A DNA stretch of 64,000 nucleotides from an uncultured Chloracidobacterium sp. (GTDB lineage Bacteria > Acidobacteriota > Blastocatellia > Pyrinomonadales > Pyrinomonadaceae): the NCBI GenBank assembly GCA_936914845.1, contig CAKZGE010000003.1:1-64000 (forward strand). The letters run 5' to 3'. Below are positions 33,524-41,770 of this stretch, piece after piece. Positions within the stretch are counted from its first letter, which is position 1. Each line of letters opens with the position of its first letter. The position numbers and the translations under genes were made by a program. Under the pieces are notes generated by a model. That model did not search any database. It was not told the origin of the DNA and worked only from the letters and a program-made list of their open reading frames with translations.

Positions 33524-35233
33524 ATGGTCACACGCGTTAGATTTGCACCTTCGCCAACCGGTTATCTGCATATCGGCTCTGCCCGGACGGCACTTTTCAA
33601 TTATTTATTTGCCCGGCACACCGGCGGCAAATTTCTTTTGCGCATCGAAGATACCGATATTGCTCGTTCTACTGAGGAATCGACCCGCTCAATATTGGAC
33701 GGGCTCGCGTGGCTGCAGCTTGAACACGACGAAGATATCGTCTTTCAATCCGACAATGCTCAAAAGCATCGAGATGCTGCCTTGCGGCTGTTGGCTGAGG
33801 GCAAGGCATATCGAGATTTTACACCCAAAGAACAGCCTTCAGATGCAAACGTAAAAGAAGCGATCAAAGAGCGCGCCCGCGCTCAAGGCGGCGACAAGGA
33901 TATGCGCGACAACCCTTATCGCAGCCTTTCGATCAAAGAAAGCGAGGAGCGCGCCGCGGCCGGCGAACCATTCGCCATTCGGCTTAAGGTGCCCGACAAC
34001 GGTTCTCCTAGCGATTGGGCATCGCCGGATGGCAAGACCAGTTTTTTAGATGGAGTTTACGGACTGCAGGAACGTGCCCATGCCGACACGGAAGATCTCG
34101 TACTGCTGCGCTCCGATGGACATCCGCTCTATAATTTAGCTGTCGTTTGCGACGATATCGAAATGGCGATCACCCACGTCATCCGCGGCCAAGACCATTT
34201 GACCAATACTCATAAACAGATCCTCATCTACGAGGCTCTCGGCGAAAGGCCCCCGGCCTTTGCTCATTTGCCGCTGATCTTAGCCCCAAATAAGGGAAAA
34301 CTATCAAAACGAAAACACGGCGAGGTCGTTTCAATGACCACCTATCGTGATGCCGGTTTTTTGGCCGCCGCATTTCGTAATTTTTTGGCCTTGCTGGGTT
34401 GGTCGGCCGGCGAAGAACAAGAAATATACTCAATGCCGGAGCTGATCGAAAAATTCTCGCTCGAAGGTATTCATCGTTCAAACGCTGTTTTTAATTTTTC
34501 CGAGAACGATCCGCGAAAATGGACGGACGACAAAGCGATCTGGATGAATGCCGAATACATCCGGTCTATGCCGCTCCACGAATTGCTCCCGTTCGTCAGG
34601 TCGGAGCTTCGCACCGCCAAGCTGTGGCGCGAAGAATACGAACCGGAAGGGCGGGCTTTGACATCGATCATGGATTCGACAGAAAGCTCGGCGGTTTTTA
34701 CCGGAGCCGAAGAACGAGCCGCCGCTCGAGCCTTTGAGCTTCCGGAGGTCGGCGGCTACGACTGGTATGTTCGCACGGTTGACCTTATCCGCTCCCGTTT
34801 CTTTACGTTGAAGGATTTCTCATCACAAGGGCGTGCTTATTTCAGCGAAGATTTTGATTTCGATGCCTCAGCCGTAGCCAAAAATCTTACGAAATTTCCC
34901 GACTTGCAGCGATGGATGCCTGAGTTGGCAGATCGTTTTCAAGCAGAATTTGAGGATGCTCCGGCCGCATTGACAGATCTCGATCCGGACAGCGAGGAAC
35001 CGACATTGATCCGTACGGCCAACGGCAGATTCGTCTTCAACGAGGCGAATATCGAACACGTGGTAAAGGCTTTTACCGCCGAAAAGAAAACCAAGCTTGG
35101 CGTTATCATGAATGGTGCCCGCACGCTCTTAACCGGCGTTGCTGTCGGCCCGTCTATGCTTTCGGTCTTCGAAGTGATCGGCCTCGAACGTACGCTGCTT
35201 CGCCTGCGCAGCGGCTTGGCGTGGAATCGATAG
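33524..35233 (+). CDS. gltX: Glutamyl-tRNA synthetase
   Basis: A 569-residue class I synthetase. The HIGH motif is H16-I-G-S in FAPSPTGYLHIGSARTALFN, and the KMSKS motif is KLSKRKHG (about 258-265). It attaches glutamate to tRNA-Glu, and to tRNA-Gln if the organism uses the transamidation route. It is about 80 residues longer than typical bacterial GltX. The extra length lies in the C-terminal half (about 365-480, including SSAVFTGAEERAAARAFELP), where the anticodon-binding helical domain would be, so anticodon recognition may be unusual. It precedes serC by 26 bases on the same strand. Confidence 0.93.
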   Translation: MVTRVRFAPSPTGYLHIGSARTALFNYLFARHTGGKFLLRIEDTDIARSTEESTRSILDGLAWLQLEHDEDIVFQSDNAQKHRDAALRLLAEGKAYRDFTPKEQPSDANVKEAIKERARAQGGDKDMRDNPYRSLSIKESEERAAAGEPFAIRLKVPDNGSPSDWASPDGKTSFLDGVYGLQERAHADTEDLVLLRSDGHPLYNLAVVCDDIEMAITHVIRGQDHLTNTHKQILIYEALGERPPAFAHLPLILAPNKGKLSKRKHGEVVSMTTYRDAGFLAAAFRNFLALLGWSAGEEQEIYSMPELIEKFSLEGIHRSNAVFNFSENDPRKWTDDKAIWMNAEYIRSMPLHELLPFVRSELRTAKLWREEYEPEGRALTSIMDSTESSAVFTGAEERAAARAFELPEVGGYDWYVRTVDLIRSRFFTLKDFSSQGRAYFSEDFDFDASAVAKNLTKFPDLQRWMPELADRFQAEFEDAPAALTDLDPDSEEPTLIRTANGRFVFNEANIEHVVKAFTAEKKTKLGVIMNGARTLLTGVAVGPSMLSVFEVIGLERTLLRLRSGLAWNR

Positions 35234-35259
35234 AACGCAGCAGAATTTTTACAAATTAA

Positions 35260-36348
35260 ATGCTGGAAAGAATTTACAACTTCAGTTCGGGGCCGGCGGT
35301 TATGCCGGAACCGGTCCTGCTTCAGGCACAGGCCGAACTTATATCGCTCAACGGCATCGGAATGAGCGTAATGGAGATCAGCCATCGTTCGTCCGAATTC
35401 GCAAGCGTTCTTGCTTCGGCTGAAAGCGGCATTCGCGAACTGCTCGGGCTGCCGCAAAACTACCGCGTTCTTTTCCTGCAAGGCGGGGCGACGCTTCAAT
35501 TCTCAATGATACCGATGAACTTTCTGCCCGCCGGCGGCCATGCTGATTTCGTCGTCACCGGGGTGTGGGGTGAAAAGGCCGTGTTCGAAGCAAAAAAGCT
35601 CGGCACCGCCAATGTTGTTCTTTCGACTAAAGACAGCGGCTATCGAAGCGTCCCGGCCGCTGAAGATATTGATCTTTCCGGAGATGCCGCTTACATACAT
35701 TACACCTCGAACGAAACTATCGAAGGCGTCGAATTCAAATATGATCTTGACGGCCGCGGAAGTCCCGTTGTGTGTGATGCTTCTTCGAACATCTTGTCGA
35801 AACCGATCGATGTATCAAAGTACGATCTGATCTATGCCGGCGCACAAAAGAATATCGGGCCCAGCGGTGTCACGGTCGTCGTCGTGACCGACGAAATGCT
35901 CGAGCGTGTTCCCGAAGGCCTGCCCTCTTTGCTTGATATGCGAAAGATCGCCGACAACGATTCTATGGTAAACACGCCGAACACTTGGGGCATTTACTTG
36001 ATCGACCTCGTTTGTAAATGGCTGCAGCAGCAGGGCGGTGTAGCTTCGATGGAGGTCGTCAACAAAGCAAAAGCAGCAATTATCTATGAAGCATTGGACG
36101 ACAGCGATGGATTCTATCAGGGACATGCCGATATCGGCGCTCGGTCTATGATGAATATCACGTTCCGCTTGCGTTCCGAAGAACTTGAACGCCGCTTCTG
36201 CCGCGAAGCCGCAGCTCTTGGCATGAGCGGCCTTGCCGGTCACCGTTCGGTCGGCGGTATTCGGGCGTCGATCTACAATGCTTTTCCTAAAGAAGGAGCG
36301 GAGCGGTTGGCACAATTCATGCAAGATTTTGCCCGGCGAACTGCATGA
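35260..36348 (+). CDS. serC: Phosphoserine aminotransferase
   Basis: A 362-residue class V aminotransferase. The N-terminal YNFSSGPAVMPEPVLLQAQ is a SerC hallmark. The PLP lysine is K197 in YAGAQKNIGPSGVTVVVV, and the phosphate-binding GGATLQF (75-81) and substrate region GHRSVGGIRASIYNAF are intact. It makes O-phosphoserine from 3-phosphohydroxypyruvate and glutamate in serine synthesis, and may also serve pyridoxal phosphate synthesis. It follows gltX with a short gap and probably shares its transcript. Confidence 0.95.
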   Translation: MLERIYNFSSGPAVMPEPVLLQAQAELISLNGIGMSVMEISHRSSEFASVLASAESGIRELLGLPQNYRVLFLQGGATLQFSMIPMNFLPAGGHADFVVTGVWGEKAVFEAKKLGTANVVLSTKDSGYRSVPAAEDIDLSGDAAYIHYTSNETIEGVEFKYDLDGRGSPVVCDASSNILSKPIDVSKYDLIYAGAQKNIGPSGVTVVVVTDEMLERVPEGLPSLLDMRKIADNDSMVNTPNTWGIYLIDLVCKWLQQQGGVASMEVVNKAKAAIIYEALDDSDGFYQGHADIGARSMMNITFRLRSEELERRFCREAAALGMSGLAGHRSVGGIRASIYNAFPKEGAERLAQFMQDFARRTA

Positions 36349-36372
36349 AATCTGGAAAGCTATGGCGAATGA

Positions 36373-36765
36373 ATGTATATTTTAATGGGTAATATCTTTC
36401 GCCCCGATCCCACATTTATCCTTTCTCGCCTTTTTTTATTTAGTATGCAGCCAATCGGAAACCGTCTATACCGTAACCAAAACCGCCAACAGGAAGAAAC
36501 GGCCAATATTGAAAAAGAGCTTTCTCGTCTCGAAGACGATGTTCGCCGCCTAAAGATCGAATTCGACATCTATTTCAATGGCGCTACAAAACGTCCTCCT
36601 TTGGAAGCTCGGGCTCGGCTTGAATCGAATATCAAACGGATTTCCGATAATCGTTCGCTAAGTTTTGCACAGCGTTATCAGCTCAATTCGCTCCTTGCAA
36701 AATTTACGTCTTATCGCGAACTTTGGCGTCGAACATTGAAAGCCCGTGGCGAAGAATTAATTTGA
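36373..36765 (+). CDS. Small coiled-coil protein of unknown function
   Basis: 130 residues. After an N-terminal MGNIFRPDPTFILSRLF stretch comes a charged coiled coil (about 36-72; IEKELSRLEDDVRRLKIEF), then GATKRPPLEARARLESNIKRI and a helical C-terminus (SFAQRYQLNSLLAKFTSYRELWRRTLKAR). I do not know a function. The start may be the ATG at 36373, 36385 or 36445; none has a strong ribosome binding site, and I use the longest. It follows serC on the same strand and ends before a good terminator at 36784. Confidence 0.7.
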   Translation: MYILMGNIFRPDPTFILSRLFLFSMQPIGNRLYRNQNRQQEETANIEKELSRLEDDVRRLKIEFDIYFNGATKRPPLEARARLESNIKRISDNRSLSFAQRYQLNSLLAKFTSYRELWRRTLKARGEELI

Positions 36766-36783
36766 TCTGCATTCAACCAAAAC

Positions 36784-36817
36784 GACGCCGCGATCTCCTC
36801 GCCGGCGCCATTTTTTC
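36784..36817 (+). terminator. Rho-independent terminator ending the gltX-serC group
   Basis: CGCCG-CGA...TCG-CGGCG hairpin (36785-36807, one bulged C) is followed by CCATTTTTTC. It lies 20 bases after the coiled-coil gene and separates it from the convergent cold-shock gene. Confidence 0.7.
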
Positions 36818-36832
36818 TTGATCATTTAAGGA

Positions 36833-37060
36833 TCAGTTCATCTGATACCCGCCGTCGGGCACCGAAACATTTTCGGCCTGCGGCCCTTTTGGCCCATCTG
36901 TTAATTCGTATTCTACTTCCTGCCCCTGGATCAACGTTTTATATCCGTCACCTGAGATCGAAGAATAGTGAACGAATATGTCCTGCTCTCCGGGTTTTTC
37001 GATGAACCCGTAACCTTTTGCGTTATTGAACCATTTGACCAATCCAACAGATCTAGCCAT
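36833..37060 (-). CDS. csp: Cold-shock domain protein (CspA family)
   Basis: A 75-residue single cold-shock domain. RNP1 is KGYGFIE and RNP2 is DIFVHY, and the aromatic surface (W, F, F, F, H) is intact. CspA proteins bind single-stranded RNA/DNA and melt structured mRNA in the cytoplasm. The frame opens 7 codons earlier at a TTG, but that codon overlaps the strong GGAGGAA ribosome binding site, so the ATG at 37060 is the true start. A promoter at 37289-37317 predicts a leader of about 220 bases with a strong hairpin, as in cold-induced csp mRNAs. Confidence 0.93.
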   Translation of the reverse strand: MARSVGLVKWFNNAKGYGFIEKPGEQDIFVHYSSISGDGYKTLIQGQEVEYELTDGPKGPQAENVSVPDGGYQMN

Positions 37061-37132
37061 TTTCTTAACTTCCTCCTGCAAATACTACTTTTAATAAAGA
37101 ACTAGAGCGATCCTGTTTGAAAAAACAAGACC

Positions 37133-37153
37133 TGCGGACGCATATTGTCCGCA
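37133..37153 (-). promoter_or_regulatory. Hairpin in the long 5' leader of the cold-shock gene
   Basis: TGCGGAC and GTCCGCA form a perfect 7-bp stem with a 7-base loop. Read on the csp strand it is followed, 7 bases later, by a TTTTTT run, so it might act as an attenuator or a temperature-sensitive element. Beyond this and the promoter I see no gene in 37061-37416. Confidence 0.45.
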
Positions 37154-37288
37154 AAAACCGCTTGATGTATCAGTCGAGACCAAAGCACAAATAAACCGTG
37201 TAGGGGTTGTGCATTTAACCCAAAGCACCGCCAGCACTTAAACCGCAAGACTGTATCAATTTATTACGAGATTTGGTTAACGAAAGAG

Positions 37289-37317
37289 AATTTAACCGCA
37301 TTTTGAATTGGTGTCAA
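37289..37317 (-). promoter_or_regulatory. Promoter of the cold-shock gene
   Basis: Minus strand: perfect -35 TTGACA (37312-37317), 17-base spacer, -10 TAAATT (37289-37294). It predicts transcription from about 37282, leaving a leader of about 220 bases. Confidence 0.55.
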
Positions 37318-37416
37318 GATAATTCTTCTTTTTTATCAAAAAAGTGAAAATTGACACAAACCATCGCTTTACGGGATGATAAAGCTTGAATCCTCAAATA
37401 TTTCCAGTAATTTGTT

Positions 37417-38211
37417 ATGACTGAGCACAACCAACCGCAGATCCCGCTTTCGTACAATGAATATCTCAAGGTTCACGATCTGATCAAACTGCAGGACCCG
37501 CTTTCCGAACCGGCAAGCCACGATGAACTGTTGTTTATTATCATTCATCAAACTTACGAATTGTGGTTCAAGCAGGTGCTGCACGAACTGGATGCGACGG
37601 TTGATTGGATGAACGAAGGCCGGATGTTTCGGGCAAATCATGCGTTGAGAGGCGTTATTTCCATCGAACGCATCCTCGTAACTCAGATCCACATTTTGGA
37701 ATCAATGGCCCCGATCGGCTTTCTTGAATTCCGCGACCGGCTAAATCCGGCCAGCGGATTTCAATCAATGCAGTTTCGCGAGATCGAATTCCTTTCCGGC
37801 GCGAAGGATGAAAGGATATTAAGTGCTTTCAAGGACGATCGTCTGGCAACCGAACGGTTGACCAAGCGGCTTTCCCAACCCTCGCTGGCAGACGTTTTCT
37901 GGCAATTGGTCGGCCGCAACGGCTTAGCTGTTCAGAGCCATGAAGAGAGAGTAAAGGCAACCGTTGAGATCTTGACCAACCCTGAAAAGTACCCCGACCT
38001 TTATAATATGCAGGATCTCTTAATAGAACACGACGAATTGATCGTTTCGTGGCGATACAACCATATCCAAATGGTCGAACGCATGATGGGAATGAAGCGT
38101 GGAACGGGCGGTTCGGATGGTGTTGGCTATTTGATGACAACGCTGTCGAAAAAATTCTATCCAGAGTTGTGGGAGGCCCGTACACATCTGCAAACCGGTG
38201 TCAGCGGCTGA
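37417..38211 (+). CDS. kynA: Tryptophan 2,3-dioxygenase
   Basis: A 264-residue all-helical heme enzyme. The block DELLFIIIHQTYELWFKQVLHELD contains the heme-pocket His and the Y-x-x-W-F-K-Q signature. GFLEFRDRLNPASGFQSMQFREIEFLSG and the C-terminal WRYNHIQMVERMMGMKRGTGGSDGVGYL (with the proximal heme-ligand His) are diagnostic. It opens the indole ring of L-tryptophan to N-formylkynurenine. No other kynurenine-pathway gene is in the window. A TTGACA at 37352-37357 may be its -35. Its 3' end overlaps the convergent glycosidase gene by 11 bases. Confidence 0.94.
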   Translation: MTEHNQPQIPLSYNEYLKVHDLIKLQDPLSEPASHDELLFIIIHQTYELWFKQVLHELDATVDWMNEGRMFRANHALRGVISIERILVTQIHILESMAPIGFLEFRDRLNPASGFQSMQFREIEFLSGAKDERILSAFKDDRLATERLTKRLSQPSLADVFWQLVGRNGLAVQSHEERVKATVEILTNPEKYPDLYNMQDLLIEHDELIVSWRYNHIQMVERMMGMKRGTGGSDGVGYLMTTLSKKFYPELWEARTHLQTGVSG

Positions 38212-39676
38212 TCGCTCCTAAACGGCTTACCGCCTTGATCTCGATCTTCTCTATGCCGCGGCTTTTTGAGAAAACAGCCGAATTTTCCGTTGCCGGCACG
38301 ATCGAATAGTTCCAGCCCGTGCGGTCCTTGACGTAAACGATGTACCAAAATGCGGCTTCTCCGGGCCGTGGTTCCCATCGAACATAGACCTTGTCGTTTT
38401 CGTGCTTGATCTTCACCTGCGGGCCCGGTGGCCGCCGGGGATCTTTCCATGGAGAAACGGGCACGATTGCATTGCGGCGGTAAACTTCTCCTTTCAAACG
38501 CTCTTGAATGCCGCCCATATCCGTTCGCAATGATCGGAAGCTAAAATATATTGTGCCACTCGTCAAGGGATCCTTTCTGGTGCGATTGACTTGTGAAGCT
38601 ATTTCCCCCGAACTGAAGGTGTCCGTAGAACCGATACGATAAGCGGCGATGCCCGGCCAAATGTGGCGCTTTTTTGTATTCTGCGAGCGCCACCAATCGA
38701 GCAGCACCGGAAAGCTCTGCCCCTCACGCGCCGTTTCCCAATAAAGTTGAGGCGCCAGATAATCGACGGTCCCATCCTGCAGCCATTTTCTCGAATCTGC
38801 ATATAGCTTGGCGTATGCGTCAAGCCCTTTGATGTTTTTATCCGGCATCGGGCGCCAAATACCGAACGGAGAAATTCCGTACATTATCTGCGGCTTTATT
38901 CTCCTGATCTCAGCTCCAACGGTTTCAATGAACCGGTTTACCTCAGCCCGCCGCCAATCATCCCTACCGAGCGGGGCTTTATTTTGTTTATCGCTACCCC
39001 GGTTTGCCGCTGCAGTTTTGTTGTATCCGATCCAATTCTTATCGTCGGGAAAATCAATATCCTTGCCGGCGGCGTCCGCTTCTGGATACGGATAGAAATA
39101 GTCATCGAAATGAACCCCGTCTAGGTCATAGCGCTTTACAACATCCAATATCACCGCAAGACTATGCTTTTGCACCTCAGCATCGGTTGGGTCCATCCAC
39201 AAATACTTGCCGTATGGGTGTACAAGATGCGGCCTCGTTTTTGAGATATGTGTATCAGAGACGGTTTTTGCAGCGGGGTGATATGCTCGATAAGGATTGA
39301 ACCACGCATGGACCAAGATCCCTTGCCGGTGCGCTTCAGCAACGAGAAACTCGAGCGGATCGAGATCTTGCCCTTTGCCCATCGAACCCGTCAGAAATTC
39401 CGACCATGGTTCCAGTTCGGACCTGTATATGGCGTCTGCCATTGGCCGTACCTGAAAGATCAGAGCATTCAACCTGAGATCTTTCGCCAACCTTACTGCT
39501 GCGGCGAGCTCTTCTTTCTGCTGCTGCGTCGAAAGGCCTTTGCGGGTCGGAAAGTCAATGTTGTCCACGGTCGCTATCCAGGCGGCCCGAAACTCTCTTT
39601 CCGGCTCCGGCAGCGGTTGAGCGGCTACACCGCTCACCAGCACCGCTATTGCGAATATAAAAATGAATGTTCTCAT
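38201..39676 (-). CDS. Secreted GHL10-type glycoside hydrolase (YngK/DUF187-like)
   Basis: A 491-residue protein with a signal peptide (IFIFAIAVLVSGVAAQ). The domain (about 26-345) begins EFRAAWIATVDNIDFPTRKG and contains LIFQVRPMADAIYRSELEPWSEFLTG, VHAWFNPYRAYH and VHFDDYFYPYPE, the conserved blocks of the glycosyl hydrolase-like 10 family (TIM barrel). A C-terminal beta-sandwich (about 400-491) looks fibronectin-III-like (VKIKHENDKVYVRWEP). The substrate is unproven; relatives are suspected peptidoglycan or glycan hydrolases. It lies 4 bases downstream of the SGNH hydrolase gene in the same operon, hinting that de-esterification and glycan cleavage are coupled. Confidence 0.86.
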   Translation of the reverse strand: MRTFIFIFAIAVLVSGVAAQPLPEPEREFRAAWIATVDNIDFPTRKGLSTQQQKEELAAAVRLAKDLRLNALIFQVRPMADAIYRSELEPWSEFLTGSMGKGQDLDPLEFLVAEAHRQGILVHAWFNPYRAYHPAAKTVSDTHISKTRPHLVHPYGKYLWMDPTDAEVQKHSLAVILDVVKRYDLDGVHFDDYFYPYPEADAAGKDIDFPDDKNWIGYNKTAAANRGSDKQNKAPLGRDDWRRAEVNRFIETVGAEIRRIKPQIMYGISPFGIWRPMPDKNIKGLDAYAKLYADSRKWLQDGTVDYLAPQLYWETAREGQSFPVLLDWWRSQNTKKRHIWPGIAAYRIGSTDTFSSGEIASQVNRTRKDPLTSGTIYFSFRSLRTDMGGIQERLKGEVYRRNAIVPVSPWKDPRRPPGPQVKIKHENDKVYVRWEPRPGEAAFWYIVYVKDRTGWNYSIVPATENSAVFSKSRGIEKIEIKAVSRLGAISR

Positions 39677-39680
39677 CCGT

Positions 39681-40352
39681 CTATTTCAGATATTTTGCGA
39701 CGACCCCTTTCCACAGAGCATATCCTTGGGCGTTCATATGCAGCTTATCGGCTAGAAAAAGCTCTTTTCGCGGCTGTCCGTCCGTACCGAGCATCGGCGT
39801 GTAGATATCAATGAATGCGAGTTTTCTCTTTTTGGTCGAATATTCTCTTATCAAATTGTTGGTCATCTTTGCATTTGGCATCAGAGCAGCTCTAGACGGA
39901 CTCGGTTTGATCGCGATATACGCGATAGGTGTTTTCGGCAGCTTTGTGCGCACCTTTTCGACAAAGGCCTTGTAATCGTCAAACACCTGTTGAGGGGTTT
40001 TCCCATCCTGCAGGTCATTGTCGCCGGCGTACATCACTATCATTTTCGGCTCGTAAGGAAAAACGATCTGTTCTGCAAAGTGGGTTGAATCCGCTATTTG
40101 CGAACCGCCGAAACCGCGATTTATCACCTTTTTATCCGGGAAATCTGCGGCGAGTGTTGCCCACATTCGGATCGAAGAGCTTCCAATGAACAAAATGGAG
40201 CCCTTCGGAGGCGGTGCCTTGGCATCATCAGCCGCAAACGCCTTCATGTCGTTATCCCATTGTGCAAAATTGCGGGTTTGCGCGGCGCTTGTCAGAGCCA
40301 TTAATAGAATGGCAGCGGCAAGCAGCGGCACGGCATTTCTGATCTTATTCAT
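39681..40352 (-). CDS. SGNH/GDSL-family hydrolase, secreted
   Basis: A 223-residue protein with a signal peptide (VPLLAAAILLMALTSAAQ). Block I FIGSSSIRMW carries the likely nucleophile S59. Block II has NRGFGGSQ, block III has MYAGDNDLQDG (the conserved GxND), and block V D202-K-L-H205 supplies the Asp/His. It is probably an esterase on acetylated sugars or glycans. It is co-transcribed with the GHL10 glycosidase gene (4-base gap) and lies 14 bases downstream of hemW. Confidence 0.88.
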   Translation of the reverse strand: MNKIRNAVPLLAAAILLMALTSAAQTRNFAQWDNDMKAFAADDAKAPPPKGSILFIGSSSIRMWATLAADFPDKKVINRGFGGSQIADSTHFAEQIVFPYEPKMIVMYAGDNDLQDGKTPQQVFDDYKAFVEKVRTKLPKTPIAYIAIKPSPSRAALMPNAKMTNNLIREYSTKKRKLAFIDIYTPMLGTDGQPRKELFLADKLHMNAQGYALWKGVVAKYLK

Positions 40353-40366
40353 AAACCTTCTCCGTT

Positions 40367-41485
40367 CTATACAAAATAAGTAAAAACCTCGTTCGAATAC
40401 AGCATACCGGCCTGAGTCAGCCGAAGATTATTTCCTGCCAATTCGACCAGCTTTTTTTCCTGCAGCTCGACCAATTCTACTGAAAATTCCTCGGACAATT
40501 CCCTTCCGAATCTTTCCTTGTAAGCGGAAAGCGAGATGCCTTCTGCCATTCGCAGACCCAGAAAAATGAATTCGGATGCGGCATTTATTTCTTCTCGCAT
40601 TTCCTCAGCGCTATTGCCGCTTTCTATTTTGTCCAAATAGTCGGCCGTCACACGCCCGTTCGCGTAGCGCTGGCGGCCGTCAAAAGAATGGGCTGAAACT
40701 CCGAAGCCGTAAACAGGTTCCAAACGCCAATATTTAGAATTGTGCCGCGACGTTCGCCCCTTAACGGCAAAATTCGATATCTCATATTGCGTATAGCCGG
40801 CTTCGCCTAAGATCTGCAGCATTGTCTCATACATTGCCGCGGCCAATTCGTCATCCGGATGCGGTTGGCGTTTGGAGGCTATCTGCTCCGCCAGCGGCGT
40901 CCCGGCGTGCACCTCAAGCAAATAAAGAGATATATGTTCCGGTGAAAGCGCTATCGCCTTTTCCAGATTGCGTTCCCAATCGCCCATCGTCTGTCGCGGC
41001 AGCCCGCCGATCAGATCAAAACTTACGTTATCAAATCCCGTTTCGCGCAAGATCCGGTATGTTTCAAGTGCATCTGCCGAATCGTGTCCGCGGGCCAAGC
41101 GGCGAAGTTCCGTGTCGTCAAACGTCTGAACACCGAAACTCGCCCGATCGATCCCAAGCTTCCGGTATTCCTTTAACGTATTTGCGGTAACCGTCGCCGG
41201 GTTCATTTCCAGCGTTATCTCTGCTCCGTCGGCTACAGCAAATTTATTGTGCAGATCTTTGAATATCGTTTCCAATTGCGACGGCGATAGAAGCGACGGC
41301 GTTCCCCCGCCGAAATATATCGTGTCGACGGCAATTCCGCTTTCATCGAAAGCAGAGATCTCGCGGCAAAGAGCTTTAACATAGCGCTCGACAGCATCTT
41401 GATCGCGATAGACATCCGTCGCAAAATCGCAATAGGAGCATCGCGACACGCAAAACGGAATGTGCAAATACACTCCGGCAGGCAT
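40367..41485 (-). CDS. hemW: Radical SAM heme chaperone HemW (formerly HemN-like)
   Basis: A 372-residue radical SAM protein. The iron-sulfur motif is C12-VSR-C16-SY-C19, and YFGGGTPSLLSP follows. The QTFDDTELRRLARGHDS and YLLEVHAGTPL blocks and the C-terminal HemN_C domain (about 290-365) are present. It has the C-x-x-x-C-x-x-C pattern of HemW, not the extra cysteine of true HemN, so heme delivery rather than coproporphyrinogen oxidation is expected. It sits between tRNA-Met upstream and the SGNH/GHL10 genes downstream, all on the minus strand. Confidence 0.92.
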   Translation of the reverse strand: MPAGVYLHIPFCVSRCSYCDFATDVYRDQDAVERYVKALCREISAFDESGIAVDTIYFGGGTPSLLSPSQLETIFKDLHNKFAVADGAEITLEMNPATVTANTLKEYRKLGIDRASFGVQTFDDTELRRLARGHDSADALETYRILRETGFDNVSFDLIGGLPRQTMGDWERNLEKAIALSPEHISLYLLEVHAGTPLAEQIASKRQPHPDDELAAAMYETMLQILGEAGYTQYEISNFAVKGRTSRHNSKYWRLEPVYGFGVSAHSFDGRQRYANGRVTADYLDKIESGNSAEEMREEINAASEFIFLGLRMAEGISLSAYKERFGRELSEEFSVELVELQEKKLVELAGNNLRLTQAGMLYSNEVFTYFV

Positions 41486-41559
41486 ACTTCGATTTTACAC
41501 GCTTTGCCGCTGTGGCAATAATTTACCTCTTGTTTATGTTAGGTGGAGAAATAAAGAAG

Positions 41560-41636
41560 TGGTGGCTGGAGGGAGACTTGAACTCCCGACCTCGGGGTTA
41601 TGAATCCCGCGCTCTAACCAGCTGAGCTACCCAGCC
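41560..41636 (-). tRNA. tRNA-Met (anticodon CAT)
   Basis: The reverse complement forms a cloverleaf: acceptor GGCTGGG pairs with TCCAGCC, the anticodon loop TTCATAA gives CAT, the T-loop is GTTCAAGTC, and CCA is encoded. It is probably elongator Met; an Ile tRNA modified at C34 cannot be excluded from sequence alone, but the first acceptor pair is intact, so it is not an initiator. Confidence 0.92.
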
Positions 41637-41696
41637 ACGAACATTTGATTATAGTTTTACCGCAGAAAAAATCAAGTATCAATGCGATATTGCTCT

Positions 41697-41729
41697 AAAA
41701 AATGAAAAGGCCGCCAAGATCAGGCAGCC
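41697..41729 (-). terminator. Rho-independent terminator of the dinD-like gene
   Basis: Minus strand: GGCTGCC and GGCGGCC form a 7-bp stem (one G-T) around a 7-base loop (41709-41729), followed by TTTTCATTTTTT. It lies about 40 bases after the dinD-like stop codon. Confidence 0.75.
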
Positions 41730-41770
41730 TCAGTATGTTTTCTCAGATCATTTGCTAAGATCGTGTAGCC

